Of a DNA stretch of 56,858 nucleotides, positions 25,699 to 33,587 are shown piece after piece. Numbering within the stretch: position 1 is the stretch's first letter; every line of letters begins with the position of its first letter. This stretch comes from a virus, in IMG/VR virus record IMGVR_UViG_3300049841_000045, positions 1 through 56,858 of that record. One strand, written 5' to 3'. The position numbers were made by a program, and so were the translations under genes. The notes under the pieces were generated by a model. The model did no database searches and had not been told where the DNA came from. It saw nothing but the letters and a program-made list of their open reading frames with translations.

Positions 25699-28649
25699 TT
25701 CCGGTATCTCCTTCCCCTATGCCCGTCCACGGCCACCGGAAGCCCGGCAGCCCACCTCGGCAATTCACACATCAATCGCCCCGCTTCCTCGAAGGACCCG
25801 AAGTCTTGCGAGACTTCCGTTATGACTTCATCATGTACACTTCCGACCACCGAATACCCACGTTCTTCCAACCTGTACATGCCGTGTACAAGTAGGTCGC
25901 GGGCGGTTGCCTGAACAGCATTTTCGCAGTTATGGACTAAAAAAATTTCGCCGGTTTCCCCGCGCACGGTAAAACGTTTTAAAGGCCCTGCGTTAATCAA
26001 GTCGTAGGTTCGAGCAACCTTCCCTCTGGCCACCGTCGTCGGATGCGCTCGTACAGCGTAGTTTTTTTGATTCCGAAAGTTTCCGCCGCCTGACTCACAA
26101 CCATAACCCCCTTCGGCGTGCGTATTGCCACATTCATTCGGGTATTGCGGCCTTGTTCTTTCCGCGTCGCCCATCGGCAATTCTGTTTGGAATACCCTTT
26201 CTCGTTGTTTATGCGATCGAGAGTCAATCCTAACTGGTATTCGGCTAGCATATCCTCTACAAAATTCTCGAAACGTAGCCAGCGATTGCAAACCCGTATC
26301 CCACGCCCCCCGTAATTGCGCCATGCCTTGTGCGACGGAAGTGTACAGCGAGCACGCATACTTCGCCAAACGTGAAAGATAGGGTGCCGGGACATCCCGT
26401 GAGTTATTAATTTTTCGCCTATCAATTTGCCAGTTTTGCATCCACAGGATTTCGGACTTGGCCCTCGTGCTCGAGTTAACCCCGCTCCCCCCAAGGTAAC
26501 CGTTTTTCCACATTGGCACCGCGCCCGCCAGTAAGTCTTTCCCTTTGCGCTGTGCGAATACCCCAAGATTGTTAGGTAAACGAATTTGCGCCCGGTTAAG
26601 TCCTTCGCTCTGTGCCACAACGGCTTCTTTCCATCCCTCATCGGTTAGTACCTCGTGGTCCGGGGTCATAAAAACGCCCGCATAGGATATCACATCCCTG
26701 ACGCCTTGATCAACTAACCCACCGCTGTACACCCAAGATTCTCCATCCCATACCGCGTCTTGCGTTGTGCACAGCTCGATCGCGCGCCACCCCGATAAAG
26801 TAAGAACCTCGGTACCCTCCGCTAAACACAATTTTCCCCCGTAGGTCTCAAGCTCCATCCACTGCCGGGTATAGGTGTCAATGCCCGAGTAACGTAGCCC
26901 CGCGTCCATCTCGGTCTCGACCCACTTCGGGTCGAAGTAGGCAATCCGGCGTCCCGAAGGCAGACGCATGTACAGCCACTTATCCACGACCTTGAACATG
27001 ATCTTCTTGTTCGGGATCACGTAGGTCTTGCCGGAGTATTTCACCGCCAGATCCGCCGCCTCCTTCAGATCCTTCCAGCCTTGTACGATCTTGGGGTGGA
27101 TCGCACGCCACATCCGTTTGAGTGAGTCACAGGCGATGAACTGATCATGCGGCAACCCGGCGCGGTACTGGGGCAGCGTCTGCCACATCCATTCGGCGGA
27201 CTCACGGATCTCCTCATCGATGAATGGTAAAACCGCGTCGGCCATCTCGGCGAGATCCACGCCGTGGTTCGCCGCCATGGTAACGAATGCGGAGGCCCCG
27301 CCCTCATACCCCATAGCGAGTTCCAGGACTTTTCCCACCGCCCGATCCTTTTTATTAACTCTCGCCGGGTTAACGTGGAACGCTCGGGCATACGCTAGCT
27401 TGTACAGGTCCGGGCCTTTGCCCTCATCGAACAGCCGGAACGCCTCCAGCTTCCACTTCTCGCCGAACAGCCAGGCATTCACCCGAGCCTCGATCCCTGC
27501 GTAGTCCGGGAAGATAAAGTCCTTCCCCTTGCCGGAAACCAGCACGGAGCGTACGCACGAAGAGGCTACCTTCATCGGGTCGACACCCGGATACAGATCG
27601 CGTATCCAGCTCAACGATCGAGCGCGGAACGCCTCCATAGCGCTCTCCGGGTCTTCGATCACGGGCCGGAAGAGATTCTGGAGTTGGACGATCTGCGAAG
27701 ACCACCGGCCTGTGCCAGCTCCATGGTACAGGAACATGCCACGAAGGCGTTCATCCTTGCACATCGCGGCAAGGATCGCATCGTACTTCGTCACGGCTTT
27801 CATGTTGTACGTGCTGTAGATTTTCAAAGCACGTTCAACAGGCTCGGGGGCTTCGCCCGCCGAGACGATCTCCTTCACCGTCTCGGCCTGCATATCTGTC
27901 AGTTCCGCGTAACCGTTCGTCCGCACCCACTCCGCGATCTTCTCGCGCTGCGTCGGATTGGCGCCCGTCAACTTCACGCATTCTTCGGCGAGATAGGCCT
28001 TGTACTCATCCACCACCGCCAGGATATTCTCGATCGACTCCAAGTCAACCTTGATGCCCCGGTCGTTGATACGCTGGTCTAGCTCATAAACGAGCTGTTC
28101 GGCGGGGGAGAGATCAGGTACGAGCCGATCGATGCTACGTTCCGACTCCACATCCTGTTTGTTGTAGTCGTACAGGATCTTGAACTTCTCCGGGGAGTTG
28201 GCGGGCGTGTATCGCCCCTCGGGGTGTTTCTTCCGGGGCTTAGAGAGCTGCAACATCGTGATGCGGCCTTCCCCTGACTTCTCGACAGCCCCGAGTGCCT
28301 TCGCCGCCCCGGCCAGATCACGCGGCAGGCCATGCGCCGCCATCTTTGCCGCGGTGCAGACGCACTGTTCGATCTTGATCGGTGGGAATCCTAACTTCCT
28401 ACCGGCGACGCCGTTCAATACGACTCGCTCAAACTGCGCGCTGTGGGCCCGCAGTTCCTTGCCTGCTGCGATATGCGCGATCACCTCGGTGGGCAATTCC
28501 CGCCCCGGCGTCCATAGCTCCACCGGCCCGTCATCGAACGCATAGGCGAAGCACAACAGTTCCGTGGACTCGTGTTCGGCGTAGCGATAGACGCCTGCAG
28601 CCTTGAGGTCTACCTCACTGTAGGTCTCGATATCGAGGTGAAGTCTCAA
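25695..28649 (-). CDS. polA-like: DNA polymerase I (family A), intein-containing
   Basis: 984 residues, of which 300 are an intein (608-907), leaving a 684-residue extein. The start is TTG at 28649: the conserved exonuclease strand 'LHLDIETYS' begins at residue 3, and the codon overlaps the preceding TGA. Proofreading motifs are D6/E8, 'HSAQFERV' and 'YNKQDVE'. Polymerase motif A is 'DYAGIEARV' with Asp382, motif B 'RAVGKVLELAMGYEGG' (R436, K440), motif C 'VGSVHDEV' with Asp940. Catalytic and template contacts are intact, so an active replicase is expected once the intein is removed. The intein splits 'GGKL' from 'CENAVQATARD', the conserved stretch before motif C, so the unspliced protein should be inactive. 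Confidence 0.9.
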   Translation of the reverse strand: MRLHLDIETYSEVDLKAAGVYRYAEHESTELLCFAYAFDDGPVELWTPGRELPTEVIAHIAAGKELRAHSAQFERVVLNGVAGRKLGFPPIKIEQCVCTAAKMAAHGLPRDLAGAAKALGAVEKSGEGRITMLQLSKPRKKHPEGRYTPANSPEKFKILYDYNKQDVESERSIDRLVPDLSPAEQLVYELDQRINDRGIKVDLESIENILAVVDEYKAYLAEECVKLTGANPTQREKIAEWVRTNGYAELTDMQAETVKEIVSAGEAPEPVERALKIYSTYNMKAVTKYDAILAAMCKDERLRGMFLYHGAGTGRWSSQIVQLQNLFRPVIEDPESAMEAFRARSLSWIRDLYPGVDPMKVASSCVRSVLVSGKGKDFIFPDYAGIEARVNAWLFGEKWKLEAFRLFDEGKGPDLYKLAYARAFHVNPARVNKKDRAVGKVLELAMGYEGGASAFVTMAANHGVDLAEMADAVLPFIDEEIRESAEWMWQTLPQYRAGLPHDQFIACDSLKRMWRAIHPKIVQGWKDLKEAADLAVKYSGKTYVIPNKKIMFKVVDKWLYMRLPSGRRIAYFDPKWVETEMDAGLRYSGIDTYTRQWMELETYGGKLCLAEGTEVLTLSGWRAIELCTTQDAVWDGESWVYSGGLVDQGVRDVISYAGVFMTPDHEVLTDEGWKEAVVAQSEGLNRAQIRLPNNLGVFAQRKGKDLLAGAVPMWKNGYLGGSGVNSSTRAKSEILWMQNWQIDRRKINNSRDVPAPYLSRLAKYACSLYTSVAQGMAQLRGAWDTGLQSLATFREFCRGYASRIPVRIDSRSHKQRERVFQTELPMGDAERTRPQYPNECGNTHAEGGYGCESGGGNFRNQKNYAVRAHPTTVARGKVARTYDLINAGPLKRFTVRGETGEIFLVHNCENAVQATARDLLVHGMYRLEERGYSVVGSVHDEVITEVSQDFGSFEEAGRLMCELPRWAAGLPVAVDGHRGRRYRK
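25929..26828 (-). other. Intein in DNA polymerase (class 1, Cys1...His-Asn/Cys+1)
   Basis: Codons 608-907 of the polymerase frame, exactly 900 bp. Block A is 'CLAEGTEVLTLSGW' with the nucleophile Cys608. Block B is 'GVFMTPDHEVLT' with the TxxH residues Thr662 and His665. Block F is 'RTYDLINAGPLKRFTV' and block G 'GEIFLVHN' with penultimate His906 and terminal Asn907. The +1 residue is Cys908. All residues needed for splicing are present. Between blocks B and F the polymerase frame encodes about 210 residues with no recognisable LAGLIDADG or in-frame HNH domain. That stretch is the out-of-frame shadow of the nested endonuclease gene. Confidence 0.9.
25997..26641 (-). CDS. HNH homing endonuclease nested out of frame inside the intein
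   Basis: 214 residues in the +1 frame relative to the polymerase and entirely inside the intein DNA. The N-terminal part has 'DLTGRKFVYLTILG' and Cys pairs ('RCQCGK', 'SCGC') for zinc. The HNH core is 'YGGRGIRVCNRW', 'LTLDRINNEKGY' and 'NCRWATRKEQGRNT', a common phage HNH family. The C-terminal 'VSQAAETFGIKKTTLYERI' is a helix-turn-helix of the NUMOD/IENR type for site recognition. A GAGG nine bases before the ATG, formed by intein block B codons, could drive translation. It probably cuts intein-less polymerase alleles to mobilise the intein. Confidence 0.85.
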   Translation of the reverse strand: MRDGKKPLWHRAKDLTGRKFVYLTILGYSHSAKGKTYWRARCQCGKTVTLGGAGLTRARGPSPKSCGCKTGKLIGEKLITHGMSRHPIFHVWRSMRARCTLPSHKAWRNYGGRGIRVCNRWLRFENFVEDMLAEYQLGLTLDRINNEKGYSKQNCRWATRKEQGRNTRMNVAIRTPKGVMVVSQAAETFGIKKTTLYERIRRRWPEGRLLEPTT

Positions 28650-28840
28650 GGCGTTCCCTTACCCCCGCACAGCGGGCATTTTTCCCCGCCGCGGATACGC
28701 CCTACCCCGTTACATACCGGGCAAGCCCGAACCATCTTCACGTCGTCCGTGCCCCGCTCGAGCTGGTAGACCCGCAGAATATCCCGCCAGTCGAAGTCGC
28801 CTGCGCGTATCTTCTCCCGCAGCCGCTCTGCTTCAGTCAC
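28646..28840 (-). CDS. Small DnaJ-type zinc-ribbon protein
   Basis: 64 residues. The C-terminal half holds two CxxCxGxG-type knuckles ('CPVCNGVG' and 'CPLCGGKG'), the zinc-binding motif of DnaJ. The N-terminus is a charged helix. There is no J domain. Zinc ribbons like this in replication operons are adaptors of unknown partner. The stop overlaps the TTG start of the polymerase, so it may couple polymerase translation. Confidence 0.6.
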   Translation of the reverse strand: MTEAERLREKIRAGDFDWRDILRVYQLERGTDDVKMVRACPVCNGVGRIRGGEKCPLCGGKGTP

Positions 28841-29004
28841 GTCTTTTCTTCCTTCTTCTCAACGATTGGATCGATCCGCAGCATGACGATCTGGTTTTCC
28901 TGGTACATCTTCTTGAACCGATCCATGCGCGCAGCCATCTCCTCAAGGGAGTGCGCCTCGAGTTCGTAGGTATAGCGGCGCAGATAGGATACCTGGAACT
29001 TCAT
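28837..29004 (-). CDS. Small hypothetical protein
   Basis: 55 residues from the ATG at 29004 ('MKFQVSYLRRYTYELE'). An upstream in-frame start would run through a transcription terminator, so this ATG is preferred. The protein is charged and helical, ending in Lys/Glu. No family is recognised. Its start codon sits only two bases after the U-tract of the terminator, which is unusual. The next gene overlaps by four bases. Confidence 0.55.
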   Translation of the reverse strand: MKFQVSYLRRYTYELEAHSLEEMAARMDRFKKMYQENQIVMLRIDPIVEKKEEKT

Positions 29005-29006
29005 GC

Positions 29007-29033
29007 AAAAAAGCCCCGGCTCACAACCGGGGC
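29007..29033 (-). terminator. Rho-independent terminator before the polymerase group
   Basis: On the - strand the 7-bp stem GCCCCGG/CCGGGGC (29027-29033 with 29013-29019) with a 7-base loop is followed by six U residues (29012-29007). It lies between the DUF2815 gene and the downstream replication genes and would limit expression of polymerase, nuclease and helicase unless read through. Confidence 0.85.
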
Positions 29034-29043
29034 AACCACACAC

Positions 29044-29631
29044 TCACTCATCAAACGGATCGGGCCCGGTATCCTCGAGCGCCTCGAACTCCTCCTCCGG
29101 CACGGCCTGGCGTCCAGCCCCAAACGCATCCCCGTCCTTGACGAACTGAATCGCGATCAGATTGCCGTTGATCGCCTTGCGGCCGTGGCTGTTCTGCGCC
29201 CACACCGTAATCGATGCGTTCACATAGCACCCGGCGTAGGGCCATTTGTCGTCCCCCGGCACGAGCTGGGTGAACTTCCCTTCTGCGTTCTTGGTCCGGC
29301 CGACGACGGGCACGCGGGTCGCGCTCTTCGCCTTGACCCAGAACATGCCCTCGTAGCCGTCATAGACCTTGTCCAAATCATCGCCCAGGCCCCAGCACTT
29401 CTCCATGCTCTTGGGGATCTCCCCGTCGAACTGGATCTTGGCCACCCGCGCGGACTCGCTCTTGATCTTAGCGATCGTGGCGGCGTGCGTCTTGTCGCTC
29501 GGGTCCAGCAGGAACGAAGCCTCGAACTTCGGTTCGACCCCTTCCTTGAACGACCGCGGCTTGTCGAGCGCCGGGAAACTCAGCCGCACGTTCGTCAACT
29601 GGATCTTCTCACTCGTTACGTTCTTCGCCAT
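29044..29631 (-). CDS. DUF2815 ssDNA-binding-like protein
   Basis: 195 residues. The protein has the DUF2815 pattern: 'IQLTNVRLSFPALDKP', 'EPKFEASFLLDPSDKTH', 'WPYAGCYVNASITVWAQN' and 'GNLIAIQFVKDGDAFG', ending in an acidic tail ('EDTGPDPFDE') like that of single-stranded DNA-binding proteins. In phages this family accompanies DUF2800 nucleases and family A polymerases. The likely role is coating single strands during replication or recombination. Confidence 0.8.
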   Translation of the reverse strand: MAKNVTSEKIQLTNVRLSFPALDKPRSFKEGVEPKFEASFLLDPSDKTHAATIAKIKSESARVAKIQFDGEIPKSMEKCWGLGDDLDKVYDGYEGMFWVKAKSATRVPVVGRTKNAEGKFTQLVPGDDKWPYAGCYVNASITVWAQNSHGRKAINGNLIAIQFVKDGDAFGAGRQAVPEEEFEALEDTGPDPFDE

Positions 29632-29643
29632 TCATCTTCTCCT

Positions 29644-29811
29644 TCAGAGCGAGACGCTCTTCCACGCCTTGCCCGTTTTGATGTGACTGATCATCACCTG
29701 GGACACGTTGCAAGTGTTCGCGATCTTCGCCTGCGGTTTACCTTCCGCCAGCAACTGCTTGATGCGCCTTACACGTGCAACATTCAACTTACCCTTTTTA
29801 CTACTCGCCAT
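29644..29811 (-). CDS. Short helix-turn-helix protein
   Basis: 55 residues beginning 'MASSKKGKLNVARVRR'. A single helix-turn-helix is visible: 'RIKQLLAEGKPQAKIANTC' followed by 'VSQVMISHIKTGKAW', similar to the DNA-binding part of resolvases or small Xre-like regulators. It sits between the DUF2815 and DUF2800 genes with a four-base gap to the latter. It could regulate this operon or serve as a replication accessory. Small but with a good start context (AGGAGTAAATC before ATG). Confidence 0.65.
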   Translation of the reverse strand: MASSKKGKLNVARVRRIKQLLAEGKPQAKIANTCNVSQVMISHIKTGKAWKSVSL

Positions 29812-29814
29812 GAT

Positions 29815-31023
29815 TTACTCCTCTGTTAGTTCCTCGAATCCATCTAATGCATCCGCTCCTATTGCTGGCCGGGGGTCATCCCCCGAAACGAGCGCGGGCT
29901 TACCCTTGGGCTTCTTCACCAGTGCAGTCAGTTCCGCGAACGCTTTCTTGCCGATCAGCTTCTCCGCCTTGCTTGGCGTTACCAACTCGGGCTTGGTGAA
30001 GATGCTCTCACGGTTAGCCCCGGCGTGCAATAAGGCTTCCTCTACTTCCCGCTCGGGAGCGCCCCACGCACGATTACTGCGCCCTTCTACAAGTTTGAAG
30101 TCCCCGACGGTTCGCCCTTCGAGAACCTCGCGCATTGCGTAGTCCTTCAGCGCCGCACCCCACTTCTCGATCCACGGCCAAGCGTGCAGTGCCTTGGCGA
30201 TTTCCTCGTTCGTCATCAACGGAACCGTGATCGACACTGCCTCGGCGCTGGCCGCAACCGTATCCAGATCATGGAAGTCGCCCAAGACCTCATCGAACAC
30301 GGCCTTGGCTCGTGTTTTGCAAGTTGCCTTGATCTTACAGAACTGACACCACTCCCCGGTCTTGAACGGTGCGCCGGGGGTTAATGCTAACAGCGCCGCG
30401 GGGGCCGCGATATCCTCAGCCCACTTATGAAGCGTCTCGCTCGAGACTTCCCATTCATCGTAGTGATCCAAGCGAGGCTGGGCGATAGCAAGGACGAACC
30501 TAGGGATCTCGTACAGCCACCAGTAATCCTGCAATACGCCGAGGGCGTATAGCATGAGCTGGGGGTTGTCCTTGGCGTACTTCTTGACGCCTTGACCATG
30601 CTTGAAGTCCGTGATCCACCCGACCTCGTCGGTGAGATGCCCACTGTCCAACGTACCGAAGCCGCCTTGGACGTATCGCTCGTACCGGACCCGAGTCTCA
30701 ACGAGTTCCACGCCAGGGTGCTCGGCGACGCGATCGCAGAACTCTTGCACGGAGTCCGCCATCTCCTCGTCCACCTTCACATCCCAGTGATCCTCGCCAC
30801 GGGTCACGCGTATCGTAGTGTCGATAAAGAAGTGCGCCGGAATGCCCTTCACGCGTATCCATTCGGAGAGTGTATGGGCGGCCGTCCCCTCGAGCGCATA
30901 CCTGGACGGCACGTCCGGCAATCCCTCGGTCGCCAGTACGGAACCCGGACAGTTGATCCAACGCTCGGCCGATGACGGGCCGAGGATGGAGTGCGCGCCT
31001 TCGGGGACCTCGATAATGCTCAT
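29815..31023 (-). CDS. DUF2800 PD-(D/E)XK nuclease (RecB/Cas4-like)
   Basis: 402 residues. The family start 'HSILGPSSAERWINCPGS' is followed by 'GTAAHTLSEWI', the catalytic 'GTLDSGHLTD' and 'WITDFKHGQG' (D and DxK), and a Cys set ('CQFCKIKATC') near residue 225 that may bind an iron-sulphur cluster as in Cas4. It probably acts as an exonuclease in phage recombination together with DUF2815. Start ATG overlaps the stop of the preceding gene. Confidence 0.8.
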   Translation of the reverse strand: MSIIEVPEGAHSILGPSSAERWINCPGSVLATEGLPDVPSRYALEGTAAHTLSEWIRVKGIPAHFFIDTTIRVTRGEDHWDVKVDEEMADSVQEFCDRVAEHPGVELVETRVRYERYVQGGFGTLDSGHLTDEVGWITDFKHGQGVKKYAKDNPQLMLYALGVLQDYWWLYEIPRFVLAIAQPRLDHYDEWEVSSETLHKWAEDIAAPAALLALTPGAPFKTGEWCQFCKIKATCKTRAKAVFDEVLGDFHDLDTVAASAEAVSITVPLMTNEEIAKALHAWPWIEKWGAALKDYAMREVLEGRTVGDFKLVEGRSNRAWGAPEREVEEALLHAGANRESIFTKPELVTPSKAEKLIGKKAFAELTALVKKPKGKPALVSGDDPRPAIGADALDGFEELTEE

Positions 31024-31400
31024 TTGGAAGTCTTCGACGCCTCGATTACCGCTGCGAACTTCTCCTCCTTGAGCGCGCCCAGAGTGTCCGCACCGCCGAC
31101 TTGCTTGAGTAAGGCTCGCGCCTTCTCCTGACTCGCCCGCCCCTGATACGCCACCAGCGCCGCGCGTACATCTTCCTTGGTGTACGCCTCGGACTTCTCC
31201 TCTTCCTCGAGGAACCCGTCATCCGGCTCTGCCGTAGTCTCGGGCTGCGGCGGCGCTTCAACCTTTGGCGGCCGCCCGGGGCCGCGCTTCACAGGCTCCG
31301 GCGCGGGCAGCGTAGCTGCAACCGTCGCATCAACCATTGCCCCGGCGGCGATACGCTCCAGCGCCGTAGCGATCCGGGCCAGTTCTGATTCCACAGTCAT
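31020..31400 (-). CDS. Hypothetical protein with AT-hook-like motif
   Basis: 126 residues from ATG 31400, chosen for the AAGGAGAAAAGTG ribosome site immediately before it. A helical N-terminus ('ESELARIATALERIAAG') leads to 'KRGPGRPPKV', a canonical AT-hook GRP core, then an acidic linker ('PDDGFLEEEEKSE') and a C-terminal helical domain ('ALLKQVGGADTLGALKEE'). The layout suggests a small DNA-binding accessory of replication or recombination. Related phage proteins with the last domain are common and uncharacterised. Confidence 0.6.
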   Translation of the reverse strand: MTVESELARIATALERIAAGAMVDATVAATLPAPEPVKRGPGRPPKVEAPPQPETTAEPDDGFLEEEEKSEAYTKEDVRAALVAYQGRASQEKARALLKQVGGADTLGALKEEKFAAVIEASKTSK

Positions 31401-31747
31401 CACTTTTCTCCTTCGGTAGAAAGTCGTTCCAACCACAATTCGGCGTAGTGCTTGATCTTCTCGACATCCAGCACTGCGCCAGCCTTACCGCCCTTTCGGC
31501 CCGCGCGCGTCGCATACTTCACGATGTTCCCCGCGAACCAGTTCAGATTGTTAGCCCAGATATACTCGTTGGGCTGGATCCTCATGTCCTTGTAGTGATC
31601 ACCGCCCACCTGGCGATCAGAGGCTTTAGCCGGCGTCCCTAAAAACTGGGGAGGGACGTACGGATGTGCCGTAACAGGTTCGGGTTTAAGACAACGGCAC
31701 TTGTCAAGCGGTAGCACGCATGCTCCACAGTAGCCATAGGTAGTCAC
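31400..31747 (-). CDS. DUF3310 protein
   Basis: 115 residues. After a Cys-rich leader ('GYCGACVLPLDKCRC', possibly zinc-binding) comes the DUF3310 core 'VGGDHYKDMRIQPNEYIWAN' and 'IVKYATRAGRKGG', ending 'IKHYAELWLERL'. DUF3310 occurs in many phages in nucleotide or replication clusters, and its biochemical role is not established. It overlaps the next gene's stop by four bases. Confidence 0.75.
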   Translation of the reverse strand: MTTYGYCGACVLPLDKCRCLKPEPVTAHPYVPPQFLGTPAKASDRQVGGDHYKDMRIQPNEYIWANNLNWFAGNIVKYATRAGRKGGKAGAVLDVEKIKHYAELWLERLSTEGEK

Positions 31748-32010
31748 TGTTTGGTCTCCGTATTTCCAACGTGTAACATCTTAATCTCCGGCATCTTCTC
31801 CCCCGGTTCGAGATCATTCATCATGGTGTTGATCGCCCCGGCGAGACACTCGGCCATGTACTCCTCGCTCATGATGCCCGTCAGGCGCATGACGCGGAAC
31901 AGGTGCGCGACCTGCGCCAGCATCACCCCGGCGAGCAATCGCGAGTCATAGGACTGGGTGAGTAAGCGCATGTGCGACACGATCTCATCGACTTGCGGGG
32001 ATTCGCTCAT
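31744..32010 (-). CDS. Hypothetical helical protein
   Basis: 88 residues from ATG 32010, which overlaps the upstream TGA (ATGA) and has GGGGAG eight bases before it. The sequence is helical with many Met and Leu ('LLTQSYDSRLLAGVMLAQVA') and ends polar. No family recognised and no membrane span strong enough to call. Part of the coupled replication-recombination operon. Confidence 0.5.
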   Translation of the reverse strand: MSESPQVDEIVSHMRLLTQSYDSRLLAGVMLAQVAHLFRVMRLTGIMSEEYMAECLAGAINTMMNDLEPGEKMPEIKMLHVGNTETKQ

Positions 32011-33587
32011 AGCCTCCACTCCCCGTCAATGATGTTGATGATCGTCCGTTTACCGTTCGAGTACAGTAATACGTGCGAGTTGAGCCATGAGCTGGGACCG
32101 CGGTTGTACTCGAGCCGAAGGTGGGTAGAGGTTCCCGCCTGGTAGCATCCCTCCTCGATGCAGGGGGAATGGCTGTGCCCGATGACGCTTCGCACGCCAA
32201 TCCGGCGCAGATTCCTCGCCGAACCCCGCGAGCCGTTCGGCCCCAAGTCCCCGTGCATTCCCAGTTCCACGCCTGCAAGTGTGAACGATTCGTCACGCTC
32301 CAAGAACTGTATGCCCGCATCGAAAGCACTCGAGAACCGCTTACGTCCCCAGTACACCAGAGGCGAGGGGTAGCTGGTCCCTTCATCCCCGAACTGCGTG
32401 CCGCGGACCATGGCCAGCGCAGTCTCCAAGTAGAACTCCGCGTTCACCGGATCGCGCTTCCAGTCCTCATTAATGATCCAGCGACTCATGAAGTCATCGT
32501 GATTCGAGGGCACGACGACTGAGTGTATGTAGTCTGGCGTGCGCGCTTCGATGAAGTCTAGCGCCCGCTTGATTTCCGCCCGGGCATCGGTTCGGTCATT
32601 CTTATGCTTAGCGATTGCGGTAAAGGGATTGCCGCGGTGATGGGGGTTGACGCTGTAGCTGTCGAGTACGTCATGCCATATAAGGTGGGTGGGTGGTAGC
32701 AGATCGACCAGTCCCCCTTCCCCGAATGTTGCACTGACCACTGCAGGATCGATGAAGTCGACATGCGTGTCTCCCATGATTAACGCTTCCGGTCGCACTG
32801 CGGGGCCGCTGCCGTTCTCCCCGTAGCGGAAATCCAGATCGATGAACTCCCCTGAACTCTCGGCATTGATCTGCCGCAGATGGAATATCTTCCCGCGCAC
32901 CTCGACAACTGCAGCGCCCAGCGTGTGGTGGAACTCGCCCAGCTTCCCGGCCCGGCTGTCCGTATAGTTCGGAACCGTAACCGCGCCGGTAGTCGTCAGG
33001 ATCTTCGGGAACCGGCTCTGCGGCGTGGCCACGGTCTTTAGCGCGAGTTTCGTATGCGCCAGAATGCTTGACTCCCCGTGCGTCAACGCCTCATACCCAG
33101 TCAGAGGGTTCACCGCAGTGGGCTGGGTCTTCACATCCCCCAGCACCACGAGATTCTTGTTCAACCGCTTGCGCTCGTTGCACAGGTACGGAGTCAGCGC
33201 GTCATCCCATACTTCCTCGTTCGCCTGGCTTGCCGTCCAACGCGACGTGGGGTTCTTGTAGCGCAACGGGACGGCAATCAACTCCGCGTTACGGGAATTG
33301 CAATACGTCTCGAGCGCCTTCAAAAACCCCTTGTGCACGGGCGTTGCGTTCTGCGCAGCGGTGACGACGAACACGTTGGCCTTGCCCAATGCCCGCTTGA
33401 AGACCGGAATCTTACCGCGTCTTACTGTCGTGCCATCCTGCTTGCGCTCCGAGCCATTCGGCTCTGTCGTGGAATAGCAGATACGCCGGTCTCCTCCCCC
33501 GGAGCGGCATTGCCAGCGCTGCGCACCCCCCGGCGTACGGCCACCTTTGTGCATCTGGCTACCACAGCGCGGGCAGGTTAGATTCAC
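32007..33587 (-). CDS. Calcineurin-like metallophosphoesterase with N-terminal zinc ribbon
   Basis: 526 residues. Residues 1-40 hold a zinc ribbon ('CPRCGSQMHKGG', 'WQCRSGG') of the kind seen in IS1-type InsA proteins. The phosphoesterase motifs are 'IMGDTHVD', 'IWHDVLDSY', 'VVVPSNHDDF' (in place of GNHD), 'GMHGDLGPNG' and 'GHSHSP', a full metal-binding set. The architecture resembles phage early proteins of the T5 A1 type, so a role in host DNA breakdown or DNA processing is possible. The ATG overlaps the stop of the preceding gene. Confidence 0.7.
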   Translation of the reverse strand: MNLTCPRCGSQMHKGGRTPGGAQRWQCRSGGGDRRICYSTTEPNGSERKQDGTTVRRGKIPVFKRALGKANVFVVTAAQNATPVHKGFLKALETYCNSRNAELIAVPLRYKNPTSRWTASQANEEVWDDALTPYLCNERKRLNKNLVVLGDVKTQPTAVNPLTGYEALTHGESSILAHTKLALKTVATPQSRFPKILTTTGAVTVPNYTDSRAGKLGEFHHTLGAAVVEVRGKIFHLRQINAESSGEFIDLDFRYGENGSGPAVRPEALIMGDTHVDFIDPAVVSATFGEGGLVDLLPPTHLIWHDVLDSYSVNPHHRGNPFTAIAKHKNDRTDARAEIKRALDFIEARTPDYIHSVVVPSNHDDFMSRWIINEDWKRDPVNAEFYLETALAMVRGTQFGDEGTSYPSPLVYWGRKRFSSAFDAGIQFLERDESFTLAGVELGMHGDLGPNGSRGSARNLRRIGVRSVIGHSHSPCIEEGCYQAGTSTHLRLEYNRGPSSWLNSHVLLYSNGKRTIINIIDGEWRL

